Notes under the pieces: generated by a model
The model's database searches: none
What the model saw: only the letters and a program-made list of their open reading frames with translations
What the model was told of the DNA's origin: nothing
Shown: one piece after another, positions 1 to 5,886 of the stretch
How the letters are laid out: each line of letters opens with the position of its first letter
How positions within the stretch are numbered: the first letter of the stretch is position 1
Position numbers and translations under genes: made by a program
From: T1SED10-198M sp003554345 [NCBI: Candidatus Sumerlaeota bacterium]
GTDB lineage: Bacteria; Sumerlaeota; T1SED10-198M
Length of the DNA stretch: 7,465 nt
Assembly (NCBI GenBank): GCA_003554345.1
Contig: PWGE01000211.1
Coordinates: forward strand, 1-7,465
Direction of reading: 5' to 3'

Positions 1-1
1 A

Positions 2-115
2 CGCATTGAGCAGGCAGAAGAAGTCAAGGAATATGGTATCCGCCGTGTTCTGGAAGACATCCTTGTCACGGAAGAAGAACACCGGCGCGATCTTCTGGCT
101 TCCTTAGGAAGATAA
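2..115 (+). CDS. Ferritin-like diiron protein, C-terminal fragment
   Basis: An open frame enters from the left edge and stops with TAA at 113-115, giving the last 37 residues of a protein. The visible part is an acidic/basic amphipathic helix ending IL-x-x-EEEH-x-x-DLL. It carries an E-x-x-H pair typical of the last iron-binding helix of bacterioferritin, Dps-like and rubrerythrin-type four-helix bundles. Such proteins store iron or detoxify peroxide in the cytoplasm by oxidising Fe(II) at a diiron centre. The N-terminal three quarters, including the other ligands, lies outside the window, so the exact family (bacterioferritin, Dps-like or rubrerythrin-like) cannot be decided. A strong terminator follows 25 bases downstream, so this is the end of its transcription unit. 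Its possible link to the iron-related features near 4490-5140 is suggestive only. Confidence 0.7.
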   Translation, partial: RIEQAEEVKEYGIRRVLEDILVTEEEHRRDLLASLGR

Positions 116-139
116 GCTTCTATTCATATTTCTTAACAT

Positions 140-169
140 AAGCGGGAAGAGGCGCTCTTCCCGCTTTTT
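140..169 (+). terminator. Rho-independent terminator of the ferritin-like gene
   Basis: AGCGGGAAGAG (141-151) pairs perfectly with CTCTTCCCGCT (155-165) around a GCG loop, and A140/T166 adds a twelfth pair. A run of five T (165-169) closes the structure. It lies 25 bases after the TAA at 113-115, on the same strand. Confidence 0.93.
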
Positions 170-470
170 CTGTTCTATAGAGCAATATTGGTCTTAGTTT
201 CTCTGCTTTCTTCCTGGTAACTTGATTTTTCCAGAACTTTTTTATTACTTAGTTAGTCAGATTTCCGCTCAACATACACTATATATCGTCCCCCACTTTC
301 TTTCTTTACATGCTAATAGATGTTTTCTCTTTCCATGCATTATCTCTTTTCTGACTCCATCGCTCGATTAACGAGAGGCTTTCTTTTAATTCTTATTCGA
401 CCTATCCTCGTAAATTCTTATTAACCTCTTTCAGGCTATTCAATTTTTACTTATCCTGTAAAGGATATCC
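170..470. other. Intergenic stretch with no recognised gene
   Basis: About 300 bases, pyrimidine-rich on the plus strand. I find no ORF with a convincing start, no RNA gene and no strong promoter. The only local structure is a weak 4-bp hairpin, CTCG-ATTAA-CGAG, around 363-375. The stretch separates the terminator of the ferritin-like gene from a possible Mop/TOBE remnant. Confidence 0.5.
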
Positions 471-545
471 ATGAAAACTATTTCAGCAAGCAGAAATCAG
501 CTATAATGAGATTGAGTCTGTAAATATTACCCTTTCATCTTTGAA
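471..545 (+). pseudogene. Possible frameshifted remnant of a Mop/TOBE molybdate-binding protein
   Basis: A good ribosome-binding site (AAAGGA at about 460-465) precedes an ATG at 471. The frame reads MKTISASRNQL and then stops at TAA 504-506. Mop and TOBE-domain proteins, which bind molybdate or tungstate as small oligomers, characteristically begin with M-K-x-SARNQL-x-G-x-V-x-x-V. Shifting the frame at about 504 continues NEIESVNI (505-528), which fits the next beta strand (x-x-I-x-x-V) of that fold. Nothing recognisable follows, and the convergent methyltransferase ends at 575, so at most the first third of a ~68-residue protein survives. The match is short and rests on the N-terminal signature only. 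It could be coincidence, or an 11-residue leader-like ORF. Confidence 0.35.
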
Positions 546-574
546 ATTTTGTAACCATTATTTTCTCGCACATC

Positions 575-1405
575 TCATATCTTTTTGCAAATAGCACAAA
601 ATCCGCAAAGATAATTATTATATTTACGAAAAACATGGCGTATTTCACGTATTCGCGAAATAGCTGTCTCATCCTCCAGAATATTATAAACAAAATCCAG
701 AGCGGCTATCATTCCTTCATCTTCGATCAATCGTTCTTTTTCCAGCAAAAAAACAGGTCTTTTTATTACATTCACAACCTTAAAACCCTGTGTTTCTATT
801 AATTTTTTCCATTCATTAACACTTTTAGGCCACGCAGGATGACGAACAGCATAAATAAGGTCGCGGCGCATCTGTTCCAAAAAATCTTGTTCCAGGTCGT
901 CAGTTGATATGGCCAGTTCCTGAAAAGCATAACGCCCTTTTTTATTCAACAGACGATACACTTCTTGTAAAATGGTTTTCTTTTTTTCATCAGGATGTAT
1001 TGTCAGCATGGATTCTCCATAAACAACAGACGCAAAGCCCTCAGGAAGATCTACCGAATCAGTAGCATCAACATTGAGACAGCGCCAGTATGGATTTTTA
1101 TCGAGCAAATCGTTCAACATTTGAGCTGCTGATCGGTCCCGTTCAATTGCCGTATAGCTGGACGGTTCGTTCTGTATTGTGAGTCTGGCTGTTACACCCA
1201 TACCGGGTGCATATTCAATAACATGGTCCTTGTTTGATATTTCCAGTTTCGCCAGCATTTTTTTGGTTAGTTCAATTCCTCCTGGTCTCAGCACTCTTTT
1301 CCCAAGGCTCGCAAGAAGCCAGTACCCGGGCATACGGTCCCGTTGAAGTTTATCCCAGGGACGTGAAATGGATTGACGTTCGGACATTCTTACATCTTCA
1401 AACAT
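575..1405 (-). CDS. Class I SAM-dependent methyltransferase with a C-terminal CxxCxxC tail
   Basis: The 276-residue protein has a Rossmann-fold methyltransferase core. Motif I is VIEYAPGMG (62-70), which binds S-adenosylmethionine. The acidic residue ending strand 2 is E88 in YTAIERD. A later VVYGESMLT (127-135) resembles the motif IV region, followed by a helix and strand (KKGRYAFQEL, 155-164). The substrate is unknown. The protein ends YLCGFCAICKKI, so C267, C270 and C273 form a CxxCxxC cluster not part of the methyltransferase fold. ATG 1403-1405 is preceded by GAGGAG nine bases upstream, and lies one base after the TAA of the ATPase gene. It is therefore the last gene of the ABC transporter operon and probably acts on the imported compound or a product of it. 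No clear terminator follows. The family assignment is firm; the role is inference. Confidence 0.88.
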   Translation of the reverse strand: MFEDVRMSERQSISRPWDKLQRDRMPGYWLLASLGKRVLRPGGIELTKKMLAKLEISNKDHVIEYAPGMGVTARLTIQNEPSSYTAIERDRSAAQMLNDLLDKNPYWRCLNVDATDSVDLPEGFASVVYGESMLTIHPDEKKKTILQEVYRLLNKKGRYAFQELAISTDDLEQDFLEQMRRDLIYAVRHPAWPKSVNEWKKLIETQGFKVVNVIKRPVFLLEKERLIEDEGMIAALDFVYNILEDETAISRIREIRHVFRKYNNYLCGFCAICKKI

Positions 1406-1406
1406 T

Positions 1407-2033
1407 TTATATTTCTCCTCCCTTTAAAGTATTACCCGCAAAGTACAGATGCTCTTTTGCCAGCGGAAGCAATTCATCAGGATAATGGGAAACGCAAATG
1501 CATATGGTTTCATTATTATTCAAATACCGTTGTAGAATATGAATAACACCTTGTTTTGTTTCAGCATCAAGACCATTTAAGGGCTCATCCAGCAGTAATA
1601 CATCTGGTTTAATGACTAAAGCTCTGGCAAGTGACACTCTTTGAGCCATACCACCGGATAATTTTGACGGAAAATAATCCGCCGCTTCTTCAAAATTAAA
1701 TTCTTTAAGTATTTGCCTGGCCATTTTTTCAGCTTTCTTGGATGAAACACCCTGATTCCATAAGGGAAGAGCAACATTTTGCCAGGCTGTCTTCCAGGGA
1801 AGCAAACGGGGTGCTTGAAAAACCATACCAATTGTGAGATTTTGTGAAGCATCAATTTTTCCTGAGGAAGGTGGAATAAGTCCTGCAATAAGTCGTAAAA
1901 GAGTGGTCTTACCAGAGCCGCTGGGTCCAGTTATCAGGACAGTGTGATTTGCTTTCCATGTGTAATAAAAATTTCGAATAATAGGTTTATCGCCATAAAA
2001 CATATTCACTGAGAACATGGTAATATACTTCAA
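1407..2033 (-). CDS. ABC importer ATPase, nitrate/sulfonate/taurine type (SsuB/TauB-like)
   Basis: This is the cytoplasmic ATPase that powers the importer encoded just upstream. Counting from the longest frame (GTG at 2048), all motifs are intact: Walker A GPSGSGKTT (41-49), Q-loop VFQAPRLLPW with Q78, signature LSGGMAQRV (130-138), Walker B VLLLDEP (150-156, D154/E155), D-loop GLD and switch H188. FQAPRLLPW is typical of the SsuB/TauB/NrtD subfamily. I place the start at TTG 2031-2033, because GGAGGG lies seven bases before it and its first three bases overlap the permease TGA as TTGA, the usual sign of translational coupling. The frame could start at GTG 2048, but that codon lies within the Shine-Dalgarno-like stretch. 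From TTG the protein has 208 residues, short for the family, ending soon after the H-loop region. The substrate cannot be read from the ATPase. Confidence 0.93.
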   Translation of the reverse strand: MKYITMFSVNMFYGDKPIIRNFYYTWKANHTVLITGPSGSGKTTLLRLIAGLIPPSSGKIDASQNLTIGMVFQAPRLLPWKTAWQNVALPLWNQGVSSKKAEKMARQILKEFNFEEAADYFPSKLSGGMAQRVSLARALVIKPDVLLLDEPLNGLDAETKQGVIHILQRYLNNNETICICVSHYPDELLPLAKEHLYFAGNTLKGGEI

Positions 2034-2794
2034 GAAACATCCCTCCACCGATACGTTCTTCGTAATATAGGTCTCAATAAAAGAAATTCAGATGCTATGG
2101 CTAAAAATAAAACGACGATTACCCATGCCGTCATCCGCTCTGTATTGAGTAAACGGGCATGGATTGCAATAGCGGCCCCCACTCCTTTCTCAGTTCCCAG
2201 AACTTCTGCCAGTACGGTGGCACGTATAGCACTGCATATAACCTGCACCGCCCCGGCAAAAAGTGAAGGAGCTATGGCTGGGAGAAAAAAATGTCGTAAG
2301 CGCATGGCAGGTGATATTTTAAAAACCCGCGCAGTTTCCCGAAGTTCTTCAGTATAAATCCGACTTCCCTGAAGAATATTAACGTACATTATCGGCCAGA
2401 GAATAACGCTTCCAAAAACGATGATCATATTTGAACCTACTCCCATCCAGAACATAATGACAACAATAATAACAACGGGGGGAACAGTCATACATATCCA
2501 CCGAAAAGGCTCAAGAGCTTCCATCAAACGTTTATCAAAAAGAGCAAGTGTTGCTAAAATAATACCGCCGGTTCCTGCAAATAACAAAATCCCACCGATG
2601 CGATAAACTGTCCAGAAGATATTTTCATAAAACGACCGGTCATTCAACATGGCAATAAGAGAACTGAAAGTAGCAAAGGGAGAAGAAATAAGCAGGGGGC
2701 CAGCAAGTATCGATAGAACCCACCATATACCAAGGAGTACCCCCACTCCCAGAAAAATGTAGCGTGAAGGATGTCTGGTTATCTTCACATCCAT
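2030..2794 (-). CDS. ABC importer permease, SsuC/TauC-like
   Basis: This inner-membrane subunit forms the translocation path of the importer. The 254-residue protein has about six hydrophobic segments (roughly 12-32, 67-87, 103-118, 122-140, 174-194 and 223-242). The cytoplasmic EAA loop that docks the ATPase is at about 149-175: ELRETARVFKI followed by RHFFLPAIAP. The conserved EAA is ETA here and the conserved glycine is replaced by lysine. Length and layout match the BPD_transp_1 permeases of the taurine/nitrate/sulfonate class. I choose ATG 2792-2794, with AAGGAG 11 bases upstream and a gap of five bases from the binding-protein stop. A longer frame starting at 2827 would add 11 residues overlapping that gene and has no site of its own. 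The 3' end overlaps the ATPase start by four bases. Confidence 0.92.
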   Translation of the reverse strand: MDVKITRHPSRYIFLGVGVLLGIWWVLSILAGPLLISSPFATFSSLIAMLNDRSFYENIFWTVYRIGGILLFAGTGGIILATLALFDKRLMEALEPFRWICMTVPPVVIIVVIMFWMGVGSNMIIVFGSVILWPIMYVNILQGSRIYTEELRETARVFKISPAMRLRHFFLPAIAPSLFAGAVQVICSAIRATVLAEVLGTEKGVGAAIAIHARLLNTERMTAWVIVVLFLAIASEFLLLRPILRRTYRWRDVS

Positions 2795-2799
2795 GGTTA

Positions 2800-3831
2800 T
2801 CACTTCTCCTTTTCTGCTGCATTCCAAAAATAAAAGTCTTGTGAAGCCGGGACAGTAAAATGCTCCGGAGCCACCTCCTGTAATGTTTGAAGAAAAAGTT
2901 CAATAACTTCCTCTTCTTCACCGGAAGGTGTTGGTTTTCGTGCACTAATCTGAAAAGCGTTTTTAGTACCCTTCAGAGCCGTCTTGTCAGTGGTCAACTC
3001 CTTCAAGAGACCGGCAGCGTTTTCTGGATGTGTCAGGCACCATTCCATAGATTCTTCATAAGCCCGCCAGAAAGTTTGAAGCAGCTCAGTATCCGAAGCT
3101 GTCTCATGCAATGCTGCTATTCCTGCCACCGGTATATGTAGATTTTCCCCCTGTATTGAATTCCAGGTTCCCTGTAAATTCAGGGAGCGGTAATACCTTT
3201 CAGGACTTTTTTCCAAAAGGATTGAAACGTGTGGTTCAGCTATCAAGGCTGCATCTGCTCTTCCTGCGGCTAACATGTTGGCTGCATCCCGGGAAGACTG
3301 AGCGTATTGAATGTGCAAAGTAAAATCAGGATGTTTTTGTTGTAAACTTCGATATAAAGCCTGAAAAAAGATATCAGGATATCGCCCTTTCATCGGGATA
3401 ACAATGTTTCGATTTTCAAGATCTGAAAATGAATTGATTTGTTTATCATTCGACACAATATGAATAACATTTTGCAGCGATCCTCCGATAAAACGTAGAG
3501 GTACTCCTCGGTCATAAAAATTTGCTGCACCTGGCAATGGTAGGCCTACTATATCAACTGATCCATTTAAGATATAGGCAACCAATTGTTCCTGCGAGCG
3601 CCATGGTACAAATTCCAGCTCAATATCTTCCTTTTTCAATGCCTCAGTCCTGACCATATGTAAAAGTGGGGGCGCCAGCAACCCATCAGAAGGTGCCGAA
3701 AGCTTCAAAATCTGCCTTTCTTTATATTCTTCTTTATCACCATCAGAAATATACATGAAGACAATCAATATGCCTATAGCACCAAGAAGGGCTATAAGCA
3801 TATTTCTGAGAGTTTTACTTATTTTAATCAT
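2800..3831 (-). CDS. Membrane-anchored NMT1/SsuA-like substrate-binding protein
   Basis: This is the solute receptor of the ABC importer. The 343-residue protein begins with a short basic segment and one hydrophobic helix (about 11-29, LIALLGAIGILIVFMYIS), then a two-lobed periplasmic domain. Family features include APSDGLLAPPLLHMV near 47-61, a NGSVDIVGLPLPGA stretch (about 89-102) where ligand-selectivity residues usually sit, an IVIPMKGRYPDIFF hinge segment and AGRADAALIAEPHVS (about 189-203). The latter is typical of NMT1, SsuA and TauA-type proteins. There is no lipobox cysteine and no obvious signal-peptidase site, so the helix is probably a permanent anchor. ATG 3829-3831 has AGGA nine bases upstream; a TTG three bases earlier is an alternative start. 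It begins three bases after the pilin-like gene stops. The ligand could be a sulfonate, nitrate, pyrimidine or another small compound; the sequence does not decide. Confidence 0.88.
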   Translation of the reverse strand: MIKISKTLRNMLIALLGAIGILIVFMYISDGDKEEYKERQILKLSAPSDGLLAPPLLHMVRTEALKKEDIELEFVPWRSQEQLVAYILNGSVDIVGLPLPGAANFYDRGVPLRFIGGSLQNVIHIVSNDKQINSFSDLENRNIVIPMKGRYPDIFFQALYRSLQQKHPDFTLHIQYAQSSRDAANMLAAGRADAALIAEPHVSILLEKSPERYYRSLNLQGTWNSIQGENLHIPVAGIAALHETASDTELLQTFWRAYEESMEWCLTHPENAAGLLKELTTDKTALKGTKNAFQISARKPTPSGEEEEVIELFLQTLQEVAPEHFTVPASQDFYFWNAAEKEK

Positions 3832-3834
3832 CAA

Positions 3835-4473
3835 TCAATATCCTAAATTAACATGTCTCTGGGATCGGAAAATATTACCACCAGAAATGGTGCCGTTCGT
3901 AGGATCATAAAATCCTTTATAATAATCCGTGCTTTCCGGTCCACCAATATTTGCCGGTGATAATGAGCCCCTTGTCAGATCGGGACCACACCCCCACATT
4001 GCCCAGTCTCCCAAAAATTGTAGACGATTTTCAAAGGCTCCACCTGGTCCAGGCCATGGCGGCTGTAAATCACGTCTTTTCTCAAGTGCCAGATTAGTGT
4101 AAAAATAGTTTTTCCCTTCTTTTGGCGGGACATACTCTGTAGCAAAAGGATCCAGTGGAATTGATGTCAGATATGCTGTTGGCGTTGTAATCGCCCTCGA
4201 TAAGAACTTGTGAGCTGATGCCATTTCAGTATTTTGCAATTCAATTTCTCCGGTTTGTGAGTTTATACCGCTCGAATAAGGATACACATTATGATCTACA
4301 TTATACGATTCAAGCGCAGTTGCTATCGTACGCAGATCAGACTTGGATCTGGAGATCTTTGCCCGTACCTGAGCCTGCAAAAAATTAGGAATGGCTATTG
4401 CAGCTAGTATAGCAATGATCGCCACCACGATTAAAAGTTCAATCAAGGTAAACCCTTTTTGTCGTTTATACAT
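3835..4473 (-). CDS. Type IV pilin-like pseudopilin (PulG/GspG-like)
   Basis: The 212-residue protein starts with a six-residue basic leader and a class III (prepilin) signal. Cleavage is predicted between G7 and F8 in QKG/FTLIELL, and the invariant glutamate E12 is position 5 of the mature protein. A long hydrophobic helix (8-30) follows, then an amphipathic helix ending in ATALESYNVDHNVYP. The globular part carries TSIPLDPF (103-110), GDWAMWGCGPD (155-165) and YDPTNGTISGGNIFR (189-203). Such domains occur in the large pseudopilin families of PVC-type and related phyla. These proteins assemble into short inner-membrane fibres for type II secretion or type IV pili, but no assembly ATPase, platform or prepilin peptidase is in view. 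AAGGAGG lies seven bases before the ATG. The gene sits 19 bases after a FeoB-associated peptide and three bases before the binding protein, an unusual place for a pilin. Confidence 0.92.
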   Translation of the reverse strand: MYKRQKGFTLIELLIVVAIIAILAAIAIPNFLQAQVRAKISRSKSDLRTIATALESYNVDHNVYPYSSGINSQTGEIELQNTEMASAHKFLSRAITTPTAYLTSIPLDPFATEYVPPKEGKNYFYTNLALEKRRDLQPPWPGPGGAFENRLQFLGDWAMWGCGPDLTRGSLSPANIGGPESTDYYKGFYDPTNGTISGGNIFRSQRHVNLGY

Positions 4474-4492
4474 GAACTATCCTCCTTTATGT

Positions 4493-4624
4493 TTATTCTT
4501 TTTTTTTACAATTATTACAACCTGTACAGGGACCCTCATTATTTTTTAACCCTCTGAAAACTGCATAGCACAGTATAATCATCAACAGTAAAGAAGTTAT
4601 GAGATATACCATAAGGTCTTTCAT
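4493..4624 (-). CDS. FeoB-associated Cys-rich membrane protein (43 residues)
   Basis: This short gene reads ATG at 4622-4624 to TAA at 4493-4495. It has one membrane helix (about 5-23, MVYLITSLLLMIILCYAVF), a basic junction (RGLK), and a C-terminal tail GPCTGCNNCKKKE. The C-x-x-C-x-x-C cluster is at C33, C36 and C39. This is the pattern of the FeoB-associated Cys-rich family, small proteins encoded directly after feoB in ferrous iron uptake loci and thought to support FeoB at the membrane, perhaps by binding iron. No clear Shine-Dalgarno is seen (GGAATAAAAG lies upstream), and the start is 17 bases after the previous stop, so translation may be coupled. No intact feoB is present; the ORF before it appears to be a relic. 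The pilin-like gene begins 19 bases downstream. Confidence 0.75.
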   Translation of the reverse strand: MKDLMVYLITSLLLMIILCYAVFRGLKNNEGPCTGCNNCKKKE

Positions 4625-4640
4625 GTTCTTTTATTCCATT

Positions 4641-5060
4641 TCATAATGTTATCTTCTGATAGATCACCACTACCACCAACCATTCCAGACAGGTAGAATA
4701 AAAAAGGAAAATGAAGTACATATATAACAATGGCTTTGTGTTCTTATAATACCTATGAGCCGTATTCTTCTCGACAATAATCGCAGAAATATTAAGCGCT
4801 GATTGCAAATTATTCTTTAATATATGACGCTTTATTCTTATCTCAGACGTTCTTTTATGATTCCGGCTTTTTATCCTGTTAAGATAGCATTCTAAACCCT
4901 TGACCATTTCCCTTTCTGCCTGAAAAAGAGCATGTTGCCCATTAGTTTTAGCAATACTTATTCTTTCAGCCACATAGGTTCCCCCTACCTCATTTTTTAT
5001 TTTTTCAGGAAACAATATGTCTTCTAAATAATTTCCTATGGATAGTGATTTTAATGACAT
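4641..5060 (-). pseudogene. 139-codon ORF, probably a feoA/feoB deletion relic
   Basis: The frame is open and well placed: AAGGTGG lies nine bases before the ATG, and a strong promoter with a DtxR-type box stands upstream. The N-terminus, MSLKSLSIGN, resembles FeoA proteins (M-x-L-x-x-L-x-x-G). The C-terminus, FLFYSTCLEWLVVVVIYQ (118-135), fits the end of FeoB, where a segment like YQTGLAWxVAFxVYQ closes the last membrane helix. ISAIIVEKN (91-99) may echo the ISAI-x-x-E stretch before that helix. The middle (about 15-88) is charged, lysine- and arginine-rich and unlike either protein; no G1 or G3 GTPase motif is present. The following FeoB-associated gene supports a former feoAB locus. It may instead be an unrelated small tail-anchored protein with one helix at 111-134. 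The similarity is by eye and short. Confidence 0.45.
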
Positions 5061-5085
5061 AATAAGAAACCACCTTCAACTTAAT

Positions 5086-5103
5086 TGTTAGGCTTGCCTA
5101 ACA
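5086..5103. promoter_or_regulatory. DtxR/IdeR/MntR-family operator
   Basis: TGTTAGGCTTGCCTAACA is a perfect 8-bp inverted repeat around a TT centre. It contains TTAGG-N4-CCTAA, the core recognised by iron- or manganese-dependent repressors of the DtxR family. It begins right after the -10 element of the promoter at 5112-5139, covering the predicted start of transcription, and lies 25 bases before the ATG at 5060. Metal-loaded repressor would block transcription here. Which metal, and which family member, cannot be told. Confidence 0.72.
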
Positions 5104-5111
5104 TATTTTAT

Positions 5112-5139
5112 ATTTTATAAATCTTACTCTGAATGTCAA
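5112..5139 (-). promoter_or_regulatory. Strong sigma-70-type promoter of the feo relic/pilin/ABC unit
   Basis: On the minus strand a perfect -35 TTGACA (5134-5139) is followed after 16 bases by TAAAAT (5112-5117), one mismatch from TATAAT. Transcription would start near 5105, at the edge of the DtxR-type palindrome. No terminator is seen between here and the methyltransferase end at 575, so one transcript may cover all seven ORFs. Confidence 0.7.
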
Positions 5140-5447
5140 ACATTACTGTAATTTTTTTTATATGTCTCTGTTCTTAACAAGTTGTCATAAAAGACATTTA
5201 CAATAATAAATATTGATCTAAATATAATTACAGTTTTTATTGCAAAGTTAAAGCCATTAAAATTCACCTTACAAAATGGAGTGTTTTTGATTTTACAAAA
5301 TAGAGATGCAATATTTTTCGTTTCATAATGGCATATTTTGAAGGGCTTTACTCAGTCTGAGCTGATATTTACGTCACCAATGAAAATTATTGTGAGTTTC
5401 AAAGTTTTTTCGTTCAGAATTCTTATCCAGATAATTTTTCTCAAAAA
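5140..5447. other. AT-rich upstream region with a pair of direct repeats
   Basis: No gene is recognised here. TTACAAAATGGAG (5269-5281) and TTACAAAATAGAG (5293-5305) form a direct repeat with one mismatch and a 24-bp period, which might be operator half-sites. A small palindrome, CTCAG-T-CTGAG, lies at about 5351-5361. The rest is low-complexity AT-rich sequence, as expected for a promoter-upstream or decayed region. Confidence 0.4.
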
Positions 5448-5515
5448 CTATTCTCGGTACCTGGCATAGAAAAACAAATATGCTGCAATAAGAACAGCCA
5501 AAGCAATGGGCATTA

Positions 5516-5575
5516 CTGACACTGAACCTGGTAAGAGTATTTACAGCGGTATGTTTCTCTGTTCTCTTTCCCGGG
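5516..5575. repeat. Repeat copy 1 (internally deleted form)
   Basis: Bases 5516-5559 match 5887-5930 at 40 of 44 positions, starting CTGACAC and ending TTTCTC. Directly after it, GTTCTCTTTCC (5561-5571) matches sequence found about 120 bases further on in the other copy (around 6057-6069). Copy 1 therefore looks like copy 2 with about 127 bases lost between two TTTCTC hexamers. Confidence 0.75.
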
Positions 5576-5873
5576 AGCGTCAATCTTCAGATTACGGTCC
5601 ACCTGAGGGGGATTGACCTCTATGCTCGGCTAAAAGCACAAATCATAACCTAAGCTTGATTTGAATTTGAAGCTTTATAACAGAAATAACGATGAAAAGA
5701 TGGTTAGAAACCTGGGAGAAAAGAGACGTACCACTACCTTAATTCCCGGATGCTGGTTCTTAGGTTTTTCTGAAATAAAAAATAATGATAAAACTTAAAT
5801 CTTCTGCCGAATGTTGTTGATAGGTCAATAGACAGCATGAGAAAGTCAGCATTTAAAAGTATGAACCGAGAAA
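5576..5873. other. Intergenic region between the two repeat copies
   Basis: About 300 bases with no convincing gene. It holds a GC-rich hairpin-like patch near 5596-5618 (GGTCCACC...GGGGGATTGACC), a pair of AAGCTT sites at 5652-5657 and 5670-5675, and a 16-codon ORF from ATG 5692 with no ribosome-binding site. Partial pairing between 5708-5717 and 5744-5767 is too interrupted to call a terminator. The stretch reads as decayed spacer. Confidence 0.4.
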
Positions 5874-5886
5874 ATGACGAATTTTT

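Noticed and set aside
1616-1888. A 90-codon minus-strand frame inside the ATPase gene.
   Set aside because: It is an off-frame shadow of the intact ATPase, which carries all its motifs in the other frame.
2097-2606. Plus-strand open frames across the permease gene.
   Set aside because: They are antisense to a clear permease gene and show no start signals or recognisable domains.
4459-4473. The pilin begins MYKRQ, the pentapeptide often produced when Nextera adapter sequence is left in assemblies.
   Set aside because: The codons here are ATG TAT AAA CGA CAA, which differ from the adapter, and the residues lead naturally into a class III signal peptide behind a perfect AAGGAGG site.
5331-5346. 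A possible sigma-54 promoter, TGGCATATTTTGAAG.
   Set aside because: The -12 GC dinucleotide at the fixed spacing is absent.
5692-5742. A 16-codon ORF, MKRWLETWEKRDVPLP.
   Set aside because: There is no ribosome-binding site and no recognised neighbour or attenuator structure.
5703-5769. Nested pairing of AAACCT/AGGTTT and CTGGGA/TCCCGG followed by Ts, resembling a terminator or riboswitch.
   Set aside because: The two stems compete for the same bases, a 12-14 base bulge interrupts them, and no known riboswitch core is present.
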